Part shown: piece by piece, positions 51,611 through 62,835 of the stretch
Position numbering within the stretch: the first letter of the stretch is position 1
Layout: every line of letters begins with the position of its first letter
NCBI RefSeq assembly: GCF_030345075.1
Contig: NZ_CP128361.1
Coordinates: 2,046,001-2,110,000, forward strand
Length of the DNA stretch: 64,000 nt
Direction of reading: 5' to 3'
From: Solwaraspora sp. WMMA2065
GTDB taxonomy: Bacteria > Actinomycetota > Actinomycetes > Mycobacteriales > Micromonosporaceae
Position numbers and translations under genes: made by a program
Notes under the pieces: generated by a model
Told to the model about the DNA's origin: nothing
The model's input: only the letters and a program-made list of their open reading frames with translations
Database searches by the model: none

Positions 51611-54443
51611 TCAGGTCGGCCCGACGAAGACCGCCACGGTACGCGGCGGCACGGTGAACGTGCCGGTGGCGGCGTCGAAGCTGGCCTGCCGGCTCACCGG
51701 GGCGGCCGAGTCGCGCAGCACCGGGTGCAGTTCGATGGCGGCCCGGCGTAGCTCGGGCAGCCGCTGCCGGGCGGTCTGCGGAGTCGCGTTGAAGATCACC
51801 GTCACCGACCCCCACCGCCGGTCCAGGCCGGCGGAGCGCAGCCGCATGGTGATCACGCCGGGGGTCTCGGCCGGCCCGGCCAGCGGGAAGCTGACCCGCT
51901 GCTGCACCTCGCGGGCGGTGGACAGGGCGAACACCGGTGACGAAGCACGGATTCGCAGCAGTTCGGCGTACCGGGCGGCGGTCGCCTCGATCGTGGCGCA
52001 GTCCGGCACCAGGGCCGGGTCGGCGAGCAGCGGTCCGGCGTACGGCCATTTGTCGGCGTTGTCGGCGGCAGCCCGGCGCCGAATCCGTTGCCGGCAGCGC
52101 AGTCCCAGCGGATCTGGTTGAACCAGTCCCCCGAGTTGTACGAGTTGCGGTCCAACGACTTGGACCGCAACCGTTCACTGCCGGCGGTGACGAACCCGGT
52201 CCCCTGGGCGAAGACCACCGTCGACAGGGCGAGCAGCTGGGCCCGGGACCGGTCGGCCGCCGACGTGCCCGCCGGCAGCTTGTACGCCAGCGCGTCGTAG
52301 AGAATCTCGTTGTCGTGGGCGTCGACGTAGGTCACCGCCTCCCCCGGTGCCGCCGTGTAGCCGGCCGGTGAGCCGTTGTAGTCGACGTCGGCGCCGGTCA
52401 CCCGATCGCCGCTGGCAGCGGTGAACGAGTACCCGGCCAGGTTGCCGGTCAGCCCGACCTTGATCAGGTCCTGCTGGTGGCGCAACCGGGTCTGCTGCTC
52501 GGCGCGGCTGCCGTTGACCGGATCCCCGTTCGGATCGGTGAACAGGCCGGAGGCGAAGCCCTGCACCCGTGGGTTGGCGTCGAACGGGCCACCGCCGCGC
52601 ACCGCGTCACGCAGCCGGTCGGTGAACGTGCCGACCCCGGTGCCGGCCATGTTGGCCTGGGTGGCCTGGACGAACCGGGCGTCGCCGGCGACCTCGCCTA
52701 AGTCCCAGCCCTCGCCGTAGAGCAGGATCGACCGGCCGTCCACCCCGTCCCGGGCCACGGTCAGCCGGTCCAGCGCCCGGCGTACCGCCAGGATGTTCGC
52801 CTTCGGGTGGTGGCCCATCAGGTCGAACCGGAAGCCGTCCACCTTGTACGCCCGGGCCCAGGTGACCACCGAGTCGACGACCAGCCGGCCCATCATGGCG
52901 TGTTCCGGTGCGGTGTTGGCGCAGCAGGTGGAGGTGGCGACGGTGCCGTCGTCGAGCAGCCGGTGGTATTGACTACGCCAGAAGTCGAAGGTGGCCGTAC
53001 CGGCAGGCACTGCGTTGTCGCGATGCATGTCCACTTGGTTTTCGTGACGAGGTTCCGGCACCCGGTGTTCGCCGACCGGCACCTGACCCGCATGAAAACA
53101 GATCATGCGGGACGTGTGCACGGACTTCGAGGCCGGACTGGTCGAGTTCAACGGCGGCCACAACCATGTCCACCTGCTGGTCGACCACCCACCCGAAGTC
53201 GCCGTGGCCCGCCTGGTCAACTCACTCAAGGGCGTCCCGTCGCGCCGCCCCCGGCAGGAAATTCCCGACCTCGCACGCCACTACCACCGGGCCAACAAAC
53301 TCTCTGGTCGGGCTCGTACCTCGCCGGCTCCGCCTGCGGCGCGCCACCGAGCATCGTGACGCAGTACATCGAGCAGCAGACCCGGCCAGGTTAGAGCACT
53401 GCTCGGGCCCTGGCGGCCCTCCCAGCGCGGGCCACCACCCCCGGCCTGAAGGCCGGAGCGCTGGCCCGCATTCCGGTAGCGGCCCCGCCAGGACGATTCA
53501 CCGCGTACCGACCAGACGCCGGTGCGGTCGTCGCGGCGCATCGCCACGGTCTGCGGCTCGGCGGTCGGCGTGTCGAACAGCTCCAACGCGACGGTCCGGG
53601 CGGTCGGTGCCCAGACCGACAGGGTCGGTCGCCGGCCGGCGAAGGTGACGCCGAGCGGGGCTTTCGTCGCGGCGGCGTACAGGTCGTCGAGCACGCCCGG
53701 CGTCTGCACGCCGGTGACCGCCAACAGGTTGCCCTCGTGGTCGCGTTCGGTGACGACGACCTGGCCGCGCAGCGCGGCGGCGAGCGTCGCCCGGTCCCGG
53801 GCATCGACGGTGAAGGCGCGGTGTGCCCACAGGTGCGGCAACGCCGCACGCTGGGTCTCGGTGAGCCCGTTGCGCCGCGCGGTCAGCGGGATCGACCGGT
53901 GGTCGCCGACGAGGTCGTCACCGTCGACCCGCAGCCCGCCGGCGGGTGCCCAGACCAGGTCGTAGCGTCTGCCGTCGGTCGGCCCGGTAGCCCAGGCCAC
54001 GGTGGACCGGTCGATCCAGTGGGCCCGCTGGACGGTCAGGTCGAGGTCGCGGCGGGCACCGCCGGGTGCCGGTGGCAGCAGCCGCTGCGGGTCACCGGCG
54101 AGCAGCCACACCTCGCGGCCGACGGCGTCGAAGTCGAGCCGCTGGTCGGTCGGCAGATCCTTGTCGTCTCCCCGGTGGACGATGTAACTCAGCCCGGTCG
54201 CGTCGTCGGTCAGCGGCACCCGGAAGGTGACGCCGTAGTCGTCCCGGTCGGCGGGCGGCAGCGGATCGGCCCAGTCGGTGGGGGTGGCGGCGCCGTCCCA
54301 GACGTGCAGCCCCCAGCCGGTGTAGTCGCCGTCGGCGCATCGGCCACCGGCGCCGGGACGGCGGCCAAGGTGACAGCGAGGACGGCGGCGAGAGCATACG
54401 GCGCCAAGCGAAACGCACGGGTGCGGACGGGTGCGGCTTCCAT
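51611..54443 (-). pseudogene. secreted pullulanase-type GH13 enzyme, interrupted and frameshifted
   Basis: The signal peptide starts MEAAPVRTRAFRLAPYALAA. A pullulanase N-terminal module follows (DGDYTGWGLHVWDGAATPTD; WAPTARTVALELFD), then the GH13 barrel after an inserted element (KVDGFRFDLMGHHPKANILA; LLYGEGWDLGEV; YVDAHDNEILYD) and a C-terminal beta-domain ending VPPRTVAVFVGPT. The gene is broken in at least three places: a frame change or deletion near 54340, insertion of an IS200-like element at about 52970-53475 with loss of the barrel's first part, and a one-base loss near 52068. It would have debranched alpha-1,6 links in starch or glycogen. GGAAGG precedes the ATG. Confidence 0.8.
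52970..53475 (+). mobile_element. degenerate IS200-like (IS200/IS605) element in the pullulanase gene
   Basis: The element is bounded by pullulanase sequence on both sides. It encodes a TnpA-type Y1 transposase with RTGRHCVVAMHVHLVFVTRF, the HUH motif in GGHNHVHLLVDHPP, and the catalytic Tyr in TQYIEQQTRPG, matching IS200 TnpA. One extra A near 53096 and two extra bases near 53304 break the frame, so it is inactive. CCGGCCTGAAGGCCGG at 53441-53456 is a right-end-type hairpin. TTGAC at the left border may be the target. Confidence 0.85.
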
Positions 54444-54479
54444 CGACAGCCTTCCGTTGACGATGAGCGCACGCCAACC

Positions 54480-54509
54480 CTTGCTGCAAGATTCTGCAAT
54501 AACTTGCAG
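54480..54509. promoter_or_regulatory. MalR-like operator upstream of the pullulanase gene
   Basis: CTTGCTGCAAG (54480-54490) and CTGCAATAACTTGCAG (54494-54509) are adjacent palindromes built on CTTGCAG words. They resemble the repeats found in streptomycete amylase/maltose promoters that are bound by a LacI-family regulator. They lie 37 bases before the start. Confidence 0.6.
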
Positions 54510-54515
54510 GCGTGG

Positions 54516-55277
54516 TCAGTCCAGGTCGCAGGGCGCGCCGTTGGCCAGGCACCGCTGCGGGGTGGTGCCGTGACCGTGGCGTTCGAAGTGGAACCGCAGC
54601 GGTACCGACGAACGGGCCCCGACCGGCACCGAACCGGTGAAGACGTACTCCCGGCCGGACCGGCGCATGGTCGCCTGGGGCGCACCTTCGACCCACGCGG
54701 TGTGCATCCGGCTGACGTTGTCCGGGAAACTGATGGTCACGGTCCAGGCACGGTCGTACCGCGAGGTGTTCATTACCAGCACCTCGGCAATGAACCCGTC
54801 GCCGAACTGCTGGAGCACCCGGTAGCGGCCGATCACGTCGGGAGCGGCCGCCGGCGCCGAGGCGCTGGGCGCGGCGGGCGTGGTGACACGCGGTGGATCG
54901 TAGGACGGAGTGGACGGCAACGACGGCAAGGTGGCCGAGGTGGACGGCAGCAGCGAGGAGGAGGCCGGCCAGGAGGGAACCGGAGAGGACGAGGGAGCTG
55001 GCCGCAGGACCGCCTCGCCGGACGGCGGTGGGGCTGTGGCGACCAGCTGGCCGCCGGTGTTCACCGCCGGTGGGCTCACCGCGACCCGCGGCTCGGGCTC
55101 CGGCCGCACGGTCGGCTGTGACTCACCGATGGCCCGGGTCTGCACGGGTACACAGCCGGCGGCCACCAGAAGGATGACCACCATGACAGCGACTCCACTC
55201 AGGACGACCACCCACGGCGCCAGGGCGATCACGGTGGAGGGGGTCCAGGCGGTGCGCGCGGAGTGTCTGCCGTCCAC
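54516..55277 (-). CDS. membrane-anchored protein with CBM2-like domain
   Basis: A 253-residue protein with one N-terminal membrane helix (about 18-42, WVVVLSGVAVMVVILLVAAG), a long Ser/Pro/Thr-rich linker (50-145) and a C-terminal CBM2-like carbohydrate-binding domain (about 147-253: YRVLQQFGDGFIAEVLVMNT; WTVTISFPDNV; paired Cys at RCLANGAPCDLD). There is no catalytic domain. It could tether the cell surface to polysaccharide. It lies 72 bases upstream of the broken pullulanase gene on the same strand. Confidence 0.78.
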   Translation of the reverse strand: MDGRHSARTAWTPSTVIALAPWVVVLSGVAVMVVILLVAAGCVPVQTRAIGESQPTVRPEPEPRVAVSPPAVNTGGQLVATAPPPSGEAVLRPAPSSSPVPSWPASSSLLPSTSATLPSLPSTPSYDPPRVTTPAAPSASAPAAAPDVIGRYRVLQQFGDGFIAEVLVMNTSRYDRAWTVTISFPDNVSRMHTAWVEGAPQATMRRSGREYVFTGSVPVGARSSVPLRFHFERHGHGTTPQRCLANGAPCDLD

Positions 55278-55358
55278 GATGGCCCCCTTTATGCGCCGAC
55301 GTCCCGCGGAAGAGTAGCGATTTCGACCCGCAACGCAAAAGGCCCAGTTACTGACTAG

Positions 55359-55802
55359 TTAGTGGAGTGGGGTAACAGTACAGATACGCACCGCGTCGCG
55401 ACGAAGCCGCAACAGGTAGTGGAATCGCTGACCGGGCACCGACCGCCCGTCGGCGTCGAGGTACTCCCACTCCACCTCGACCGCCACCAACGCAATGCTC
55501 ACCTGCCGAACCTGGTGGAAGCGGGCGTGCGACGCGACGATCCGCCGCTGGGCGTAATCGGGCGCGGCGCCGACGAAGGACAGCGCCACCGCCGCCGGCG
55601 AGGAGAACGCGAAGCTGTAGGCATCGGCGACGACCATCGCCGGCGACGCGAAGCAGTCCGCGATACCGGGCACATCGCCGGCGGTGATCGCCGCGCCGTA
55701 CCGGTCAAAGAAGCCGGCGAGGGTGTCGAGGTCGGTCGAGGTGTCCACGAGACCGCGGTGCCCGGTGCGACCGCTCGACAAACCCGTCCCGGAAGCCGAC
55801 AC
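55359..55802 (-). CDS. NTF2/SnoaL-like protein
   Basis: A 147-residue protein with the cone-fold pattern of SnoaL/NTF2-like proteins: LAGFFDRYGAAITAGDVPGIADCFASPAMVVAD (described), then beta strands such as VSIALVAVEVEWEYLDADGR. Polyketide-cyclase-like or steroid-isomerase-like folds share this form. No active-site set is evident. It is divergent from acnA across the putative AcnR site. Confidence 0.75.
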   Translation of the reverse strand: MSASGTGLSSGRTGHRGLVDTSTDLDTLAGFFDRYGAAITAGDVPGIADCFASPAMVVADAYSFAFSSPAAVALSFVGAAPDYAQRRIVASHARFHQVRQVSIALVAVEVEWEYLDADGRSVPGQRFHYLLRLRRDAVRICTVTPLH

Positions 55803-55817
55803 CGGGTTGCGACAATA

Positions 55818-55834
55818 GCAAGACGGACGTACGG
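55818..55834. promoter_or_regulatory. putative AcnR operator upstream of acnA
   Basis: GCAAGACGGACGTACGG matches the left half of the palindrome in front of the TetR gene (GCAAGCCGTACGTACGG at 59799-59815) at 15 of 17 positions. It lies 109 bases before the acnA start. A second CCGTACG is at about 55889. Confidence 0.65.
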
Positions 55835-55942
55835 TTTTGTTGCGAGCCGCGCTCCGGGTAAGTGTTACCTCACCCCGACGCCGCGGTAATCCGTACGAAA
55901 GACTGCCAGGACGACCAGGGACACAGCGGTAAGGAGTCCGAC

Positions 55943-58738
<2,796 letters not shown>

Positions 58739-58757
58739 TCCGGTCACGGATGAACGG

Positions 58758-58799
58758 CGGCGGTGGGTGGTGACCCGGTCCGGTCACCACCCACCGCCG
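58758..58799. terminator. acnA terminator
   Basis: CGGCGGTGGGTGGTGACC (58758-58775) and GGTCACCACCCACCGCCG (58782-58799) form a perfect 18-bp stem with a 6-base loop, 20 bases after the acnA stop. Confidence 0.8.
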
Positions 58800-58819
58800 T
58801 GTTGTGCCAAGCTCGGACC

Positions 58820-59065
58820 ATGGACGACAGGACCTTGCTGGCCCGAATCCAGGAACTGGTCGACGAGGAGCACGAGCTGCGTGGCAGGTTCGCCGCCGGG
58901 CAGCTCTCCGCAGACGAGGAACACGCCCGACTGGGCGCGCTGGAAGAGGCGCTCGACCAGTGCTGGGACCTGCTGCGTCGCCGCCGGGCCGCCCGGGACG
59001 GCGGCGGCGACCCGGACGCCGTCCAGCCACGGCCCACCGGCGAGGTGGAGAGTTACCTGCAGTAG
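58820..59065 (+). CDS. DUF2630 family protein
   Basis: An 81-residue helical protein, MDDRTLLARIQELVDEEHEL, followed by a second helix with ALEEALDQCWDLLRRRRAAR and a polar tail. This is the DUF2630 family, common in actinobacteria, with unknown function and likely coiled-coil dimers. It starts just after the acnA terminator. Confidence 0.88.
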   Translation: MDDRTLLARIQELVDEEHELRGRFAAGQLSADEEHARLGALEEALDQCWDLLRRRRAARDGGGDPDAVQPRPTGEVESYLQ

Positions 59066-59090
59066 TGGCTGCGGCGAGGAGAACCGCAGG

Positions 59091-59735
59091 TCAGCCGGCC
59101 AGCACCGCGGCCACGGCCGGGATCACACCGGACGCTTCCCGGGTCGGCGCGTACCGCTCGTCCAGCCAGTTGCGGCCCCGGTGCAACCAGACGCTGGGCA
59201 GTCCGGCCGCGGCGGCTCCGCCGATGTCGGCCTCCGGGCTGTCACCCACCATCCAGGCGCCGCGTAGCCGCATCCGCACGCTCTGCGCGGCCAGTGCGAA
59301 GATCCTCGGGTTGGGTTTGCTGACCCCGGCGGCCTCCGAGATCACCCAGTCGGCCACGTACCGGTCCAGGCCGGTCCGGCGGATCTTCGCCTCCTGCTGG
59401 CGGGCCGTCCCGTTGGTGACTATCACCGGCACCCAGCCGGCGTCCCGTGCGATCGCCAACGAACAGGCCACCAGCGGATCCAGCCGGGTGTGCCGCACGA
59501 CGCCGTCGTGCAGCTCCTCGACCAGGTCGACCGACGACGACCGGAGTCGATACCGCTCCCGGAGCGCATCGGCCAGATCCCACCGGTCGGTCAGCCCGTC
59601 GGCATCGACGGAGACCAGCCAGTCGATGTCGTCTCGTGGGGCACCGACCGAGTCCAGGAATTCCTGACCCCACACGCGAAACGCCCCGGCCCGGTCGAGC
59701 AGGGTGTTGTCCAGATCCAGGAGCAGGAGTGGCAC
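59091..59735 (-). CDS. HAD family hydrolase
   Basis: A 214-residue HAD phosphatase with motif I LLDLDNTLLDR (nucleophile Asp7), motif II VTNGTARQQEAK, motif III Lys in SKPNPRIF and motif IV MVGDSPEADIGGA. An alpha-helical cap lies between residues 15 and 95. Substrate is unknown. It is divergent from the TetR gene across a 36-base palindrome. Confidence 0.88.
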   Translation of the reverse strand: MPLLLLDLDNTLLDRAGAFRVWGQEFLDSVGAPRDDIDWLVSVDADGLTDRWDLADALRERYRLRSSSVDLVEELHDGVVRHTRLDPLVACSLAIARDAGWVPVIVTNGTARQQEAKIRRTGLDRYVADWVISEAAGVSKPNPRIFALAAQSVRMRLRGAWMVGDSPEADIGGAAAAGLPSVWLHRGRNWLDERYAPTREASGVIPAVAAVLAG

Positions 59736-59791
59736 GGGCGCACCTTACGCGACACCGTATGGCGGGGAACAGTCCCAGAATGTAAACGAGT

Positions 59792-59827
59792 ACCGGTAGC
59801 AAGCCGTACGTACGGCTTGCTACCGGT
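59792..59827. promoter_or_regulatory. 36-base perfect palindrome, putative AcnR operator
   Basis: ACCGGTAGCAAGCCGTAC at 59792-59809 is followed directly by its exact complement to 59827, with centre CGTACG. It sits 25 bases before the TetR start and 57 bases before the divergent HAD gene. Its 17-base core recurs upstream of acnA. Confidence 0.75.
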
Positions 59828-59851
59828 CTGCCCACCTGACACGATCACATC

Positions 59852-60433
59852 ATGCCCCGGGTGAGCCAGATCCAGCTCGACGCACGCCGCCAGGAGATCC
59901 TCGCCGCCGCCCGGGTCTGCTTCGCCCGGCACGGGTACGAAGGTGCCACCGTCCGCCGGCTGGAGGAGGCCACCGGGCTGTCCCGGGGAGCGATCTTCCA
60001 CCACTTCCGGGACAAGGACTCACTGTTCCTGGCGGTCGCCGAGGACGACGCGGCCGCGATGGTCGAGACGGTGGCCCGCAACGGCCTGGTCCAGGTGATG
60101 CGCGACCTGCTCACCCGGGCAGACTCCCCGGACACCGCCGGCTGGCTGGGCAGCCAGCTCGAGGTGTCCCGGCGGCTGCGTACCGACCCGGACTTCGCCC
60201 GGCGCTGGGCCGCCCGGTCCGCCGCGATCGCCGAGGCGACCCGGGAGCGGCTCGGCCGCCAACGCGATGCCGGCGTGCTGCGCGACGACGTACCGATCGA
60301 CGTCCTGGCGCGGTTCCTGGAACTGGCCTACGACGGGCTGGTGCTGCAGCTGGCAATGGGGCGGCCTGGCAGCGACCTCGGCGCCGTCCTCGACATCGTC
60401 GAGGAGGCGGTACGTCGACCTCCGCCACGCTGA
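59852..60433 (+). CDS. acnR: TetR family regulator, AcnR-like
   Basis: A 193-residue TetR repressor with helix-turn-helix ATVRRLEEATGLSRGAIFHHFRDKDSLFLAV (described, about 31-61) and a helical ligand domain. AcnR of corynebacteria represses aconitase and lies near acn. This protein has the same location and the N-terminus RVSQIQLDARRQEILAAARVC. The shared 17-base word upstream of acnA and of this gene supports direct control and autoregulation. Confidence 0.85.
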   Translation: MPRVSQIQLDARRQEILAAARVCFARHGYEGATVRRLEEATGLSRGAIFHHFRDKDSLFLAVAEDDAAAMVETVARNGLVQVMRDLLTRADSPDTAGWLGSQLEVSRRLRTDPDFARRWAARSAAIAEATRERLGRQRDAGVLRDDVPIDVLARFLELAYDGLVLQLAMGRPGSDLGAVLDIVEEAVRRPPPR

Positions 60434-60520
60434 CCGGTGGCACGGCTGTCCCACAATAGGGACCACCGTCAGCGCGGGAGCGTCGGTGACCCGACGCCCG
60501 CCCAGCGACCAGGAGACCCT

Positions 60521-61396
60521 ATGACGCCCGGTGACACCTGGGGCATCCCCGGCCCCACCTTCCTCGTCGTCTTCGGACTGACCGCGCTGGTGCTCCTCGT
60601 CGCCAACCTCGGCTACCGGCGGATCGCGCTCTCCGGGCACGACGGCCGCACCGGATCACTCGGCGGCGCCGAGGTCGCGTACCTCAACGGCGGGGGCCGG
60701 TTGGCTGTGTACGCCAGCCTGGCGGCGTTGCGCTCGGCGGGCAGCGTCGACGTCGGCAGCCGCGGTACGTTGCGGGCGGCCGGTCCACTGCCGGCCGGTG
60801 CCGGGCAGCTCGACCAGGCGGTCCACCACGCCGCGCAGCGCCAGGTACGGGTCCGCGACCTGCAGACCGATCAGTGGGTCGTCGACGCGCTGCATCGAAT
60901 GCGCGACGGCCTGGTCTCTGCCGGGTTGGCCATCGGTGACGGCCAACGCCGTACCGCCCGGCTGCTCGCCGGCACGGTCGGGATCCTCGCCGCCGTCGGT
61001 GTGCTGCGGGTGTTCGCCGGCGCCGCGAACAACCGGCCGGTCGGCTACCTGGTGCTGATGCTCGCGGTCACCGTACCGGTGGCGATGGTGCTGTTCTTCT
61101 CGGTGCCGCGCCGTACCCGGGCCGCGAATCGCCTCCTCACCAAACTGCGCAGCCAGTACCGTCACCTCTCGCCGACCTTGCGGCCGGCCCCCGCGACGTA
61201 CGGTGTCGCCGGCGCTGCGATGGGGGTCGGCGTTTTCGGAGCGGCGTCCTTGTGGGCCATGGACCCGGCGTTTGCGGGGACCGCGGAGATCCAGCGGGTG
61301 AGCTCCGGCACCGGGTCCTCCGGTTGGGGCGGTGACAGCGGCGGGGGTGGCGGTGACGGAGGAGGCGGCGGCTGCGGTGGCGGCTGCGGCGGATGA
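60521..61396 (+). CDS. TIGR04222-type membrane protein with Gly/Cys tail
   Basis: A 291-residue membrane protein with helices near 12-30, 146-163 and 168-190, a cytosolic middle region (AEVAYLNGGGRLAVYASLAALRSAG, described), another helix near 225-245 and a C-terminal low-complexity tail. The tail is about 30 residues of Gly, Ser and Asp ending GGGCGGGCGG-like, with two Cys (GGCGGGCGG). This is the TIGR04222 pattern. Its stop overlaps the start of the DUF692 gene (ATGA), and the tail is a plausible substrate for that enzyme. AGGAG precedes the ATG by seven bases. Confidence 0.85.
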   Translation: MTPGDTWGIPGPTFLVVFGLTALVLLVANLGYRRIALSGHDGRTGSLGGAEVAYLNGGGRLAVYASLAALRSAGSVDVGSRGTLRAAGPLPAGAGQLDQAVHHAAQRQVRVRDLQTDQWVVDALHRMRDGLVSAGLAIGDGQRRTARLLAGTVGILAAVGVLRVFAGAANNRPVGYLVLMLAVTVPVAMVLFFSVPRRTRAANRLLTKLRSQYRHLSPTLRPAPATYGVAGAAMGVGVFGAASLWAMDPAFAGTAEIQRVSSGTGSSGWGGDSGGGGGDGGGGGCGGGCGG

Positions 61397-62250
61397 GCCT
61401 GATGTCCGTCACCGCCTGGCCGCCCAACCCCGACGGTGGGCTCGGGGTCGGCATCGGCTGGCGGCCGGAGATCTCCGGCTTCGTCGATGGATTGCCCGGA
61501 TTGCGCTTCTGCGAGGTGATCGCCGAGTCGGTCGACCCCGGCCGGCCACTGGACGACGGGCTTCGCCGGCTCCGTGAGCGTGGGGTGACCGTCGTGCCGC
61601 ACGGCGTACGGCTGTCCCTTGGCAGTGCCGAGCCGGTCGAGCAGGACCGGGTCGATCGGCTCGCGGGCGTCGCCGAGCTGCTTGGCGCGCCCCTGGTCAG
61701 CGAACACATCGCTTTCGTCCGGGCCGGCGGGGTCGAGGCCGGGCATCTGCTGCCGCTGCCCCGCACCTGGGCGGCGGTCGACACGGTCGTCGGCAACGTC
61801 CGGCGGGTGTCCGCCGAGCTGCCGGTGCCGATCGCGCTCGAACCAATCGCCGCAGTGTTCGACTGGCCCGACGACGAGCTCGACGAGGCCGACTTCGTCA
61901 GTGAGGTCATCGAACGCTCCGGCGCGCTGCTGCTGTTGGACGTCGCGAACGTTTACGCCAACGCCCGCAACCGGGGCGACGACCCGGTCGCCCTGCTCGA
62001 CCGGCTGCCGCTGGAACGCATCGCGTACCTGCACGTCGCTGGCGGTGCCGCCGACCGGGACGGGATCTACCACGACACGCACACCGACCCGGTCCCAACC
62101 GAGGTGCTGCAGCTGCTCACCGACCTGTGCGCCCGGCGGCGGCCACCAGCGGTGCTACTGGAGCGGGACGGACGCTATCCACCGGCCGAGGTGCTGCGCG
62201 CCGAACTGGACACGATCTCGGCGACAGCCGGTCTGGACCGGGTCACGTGA
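61393..62250 (+). CDS. DUF692 family multinuclear iron oxidative enzyme (MNIO)
   Basis: A 285-residue TIM-barrel enzyme of the DUF692/MNIO family, to which MbnB and TglH belong. These di- or tri-iron enzymes modify Cys residues of peptides. Metal ligands are visible in order: FCEVIAES, VVPHGVRLSL, LVSEHIAF, IALEPIAAVF, LLDVANVYANARN, YLHVAGG, YHDTHTDPVP and LLERDGR. It is coupled by overlaps to the Gly/Cys-tailed membrane protein before it and to the partner gene after it. The natural product or modification is unknown. Confidence 0.9.
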   Translation: MSLMSVTAWPPNPDGGLGVGIGWRPEISGFVDGLPGLRFCEVIAESVDPGRPLDDGLRRLRERGVTVVPHGVRLSLGSAEPVEQDRVDRLAGVAELLGAPLVSEHIAFVRAGGVEAGHLLPLPRTWAAVDTVVGNVRRVSAELPVPIALEPIAAVFDWPDDELDEADFVSEVIERSGALLLLDVANVYANARNRGDDPVALLDRLPLERIAYLHVAGGAADRDGIYHDTHTDPVPTEVLQLLTDLCARRRPPAVLLERDGRYPPAEVLRAELDTISATAGLDRVT

Positions 62251-62750
62251 CCGGCCAGGCATCGTCCGACGACGCTCCCGACCCCCGTACCGGGCTTGCC
62301 GCCACCCGACGGGCAGAGCTCGCCGCCGCCCAACGTGCGCTGGTCGCGTCGCTCGTCGACGACACCGATCCGCCGCCCGGCTTCGACCCGTACCGGCTGT
62401 CGGTCGCCCGTACCGCGCTGCTGCGCAAGCGGGCCGGTGAGGTGGCCCGGCACTGGCCGTTGCTGGCCGCCTCGCTGGGTGACGCCTGGCCGGCCGTGTT
62501 CGTCCGCTGGGCTACGGGCCGGCGGTCGGCGGGTGGGTTGCGCGACGGCTGGGACTTCGTCCGGGCGCTGGCCGCCAGCGACCGTCTGCCGGGCCTGGCC
62601 GTGGCGGAGCTCGCCGGCCGGGAGGCCGGCTGGTGCTACGACGGGTCGTCAGCTCCCCGCCGACGCCGTCTCCCGGCGGTACGACGGCTGCCCGGCGGGT
62701 GGACGGTCCAGGTCGCCGGCCGGGTCCGGACGTTCGGCCTCCGCCGGTAG
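62247..62750 (+). CDS. MNIO-associated partner protein (SCO6045-like)
   Basis: A 167-residue protein starting with a GTG that overlaps the DUF692 stop. The N-terminal helix (ATRRAELAAAQRALVASLVD) leads to YRLSVARTALLRKRAGEVARHWPLLAASLGDAW (described), reminiscent of the helical partners (DUF2063-like) that deliver substrates to MNIO enzymes. The C-terminal 40 residues are basic. From memory, a similar gene follows DUF692 in Streptomyces (SCO6045-like). A substrate-binding role is inferred. Confidence 0.7.
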   Translation: MTGQASSDDAPDPRTGLAATRRAELAAAQRALVASLVDDTDPPPGFDPYRLSVARTALLRKRAGEVARHWPLLAASLGDAWPAVFVRWATGRRSAGGLRDGWDFVRALAASDRLPGLAVAELAGREAGWCYDGSSAPRRRRLPAVRRLPGGWTVQVAGRVRTFGLRR

Positions 62751-62763
62751 CCGGCCCGGTCGT

Positions 62764-62807
62764 CCGCCGGGGTCACGACCGGCGGCCGCCGGGGTCACGA
62801 CCGGCGG
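62764..62807. repeat. 22-base tandem duplication
   Basis: The word GCCGGGGTCACGACCGGCGG occurs twice with a 22-base period in the 85-base gap before the SDR gene. Each copy contains a small CCGCCGG/CCGGCGG hairpin. Confidence 0.8.
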
Positions 62808-62835
62808 CTTCACGGCATGCGGCAGGATCGTGGGC

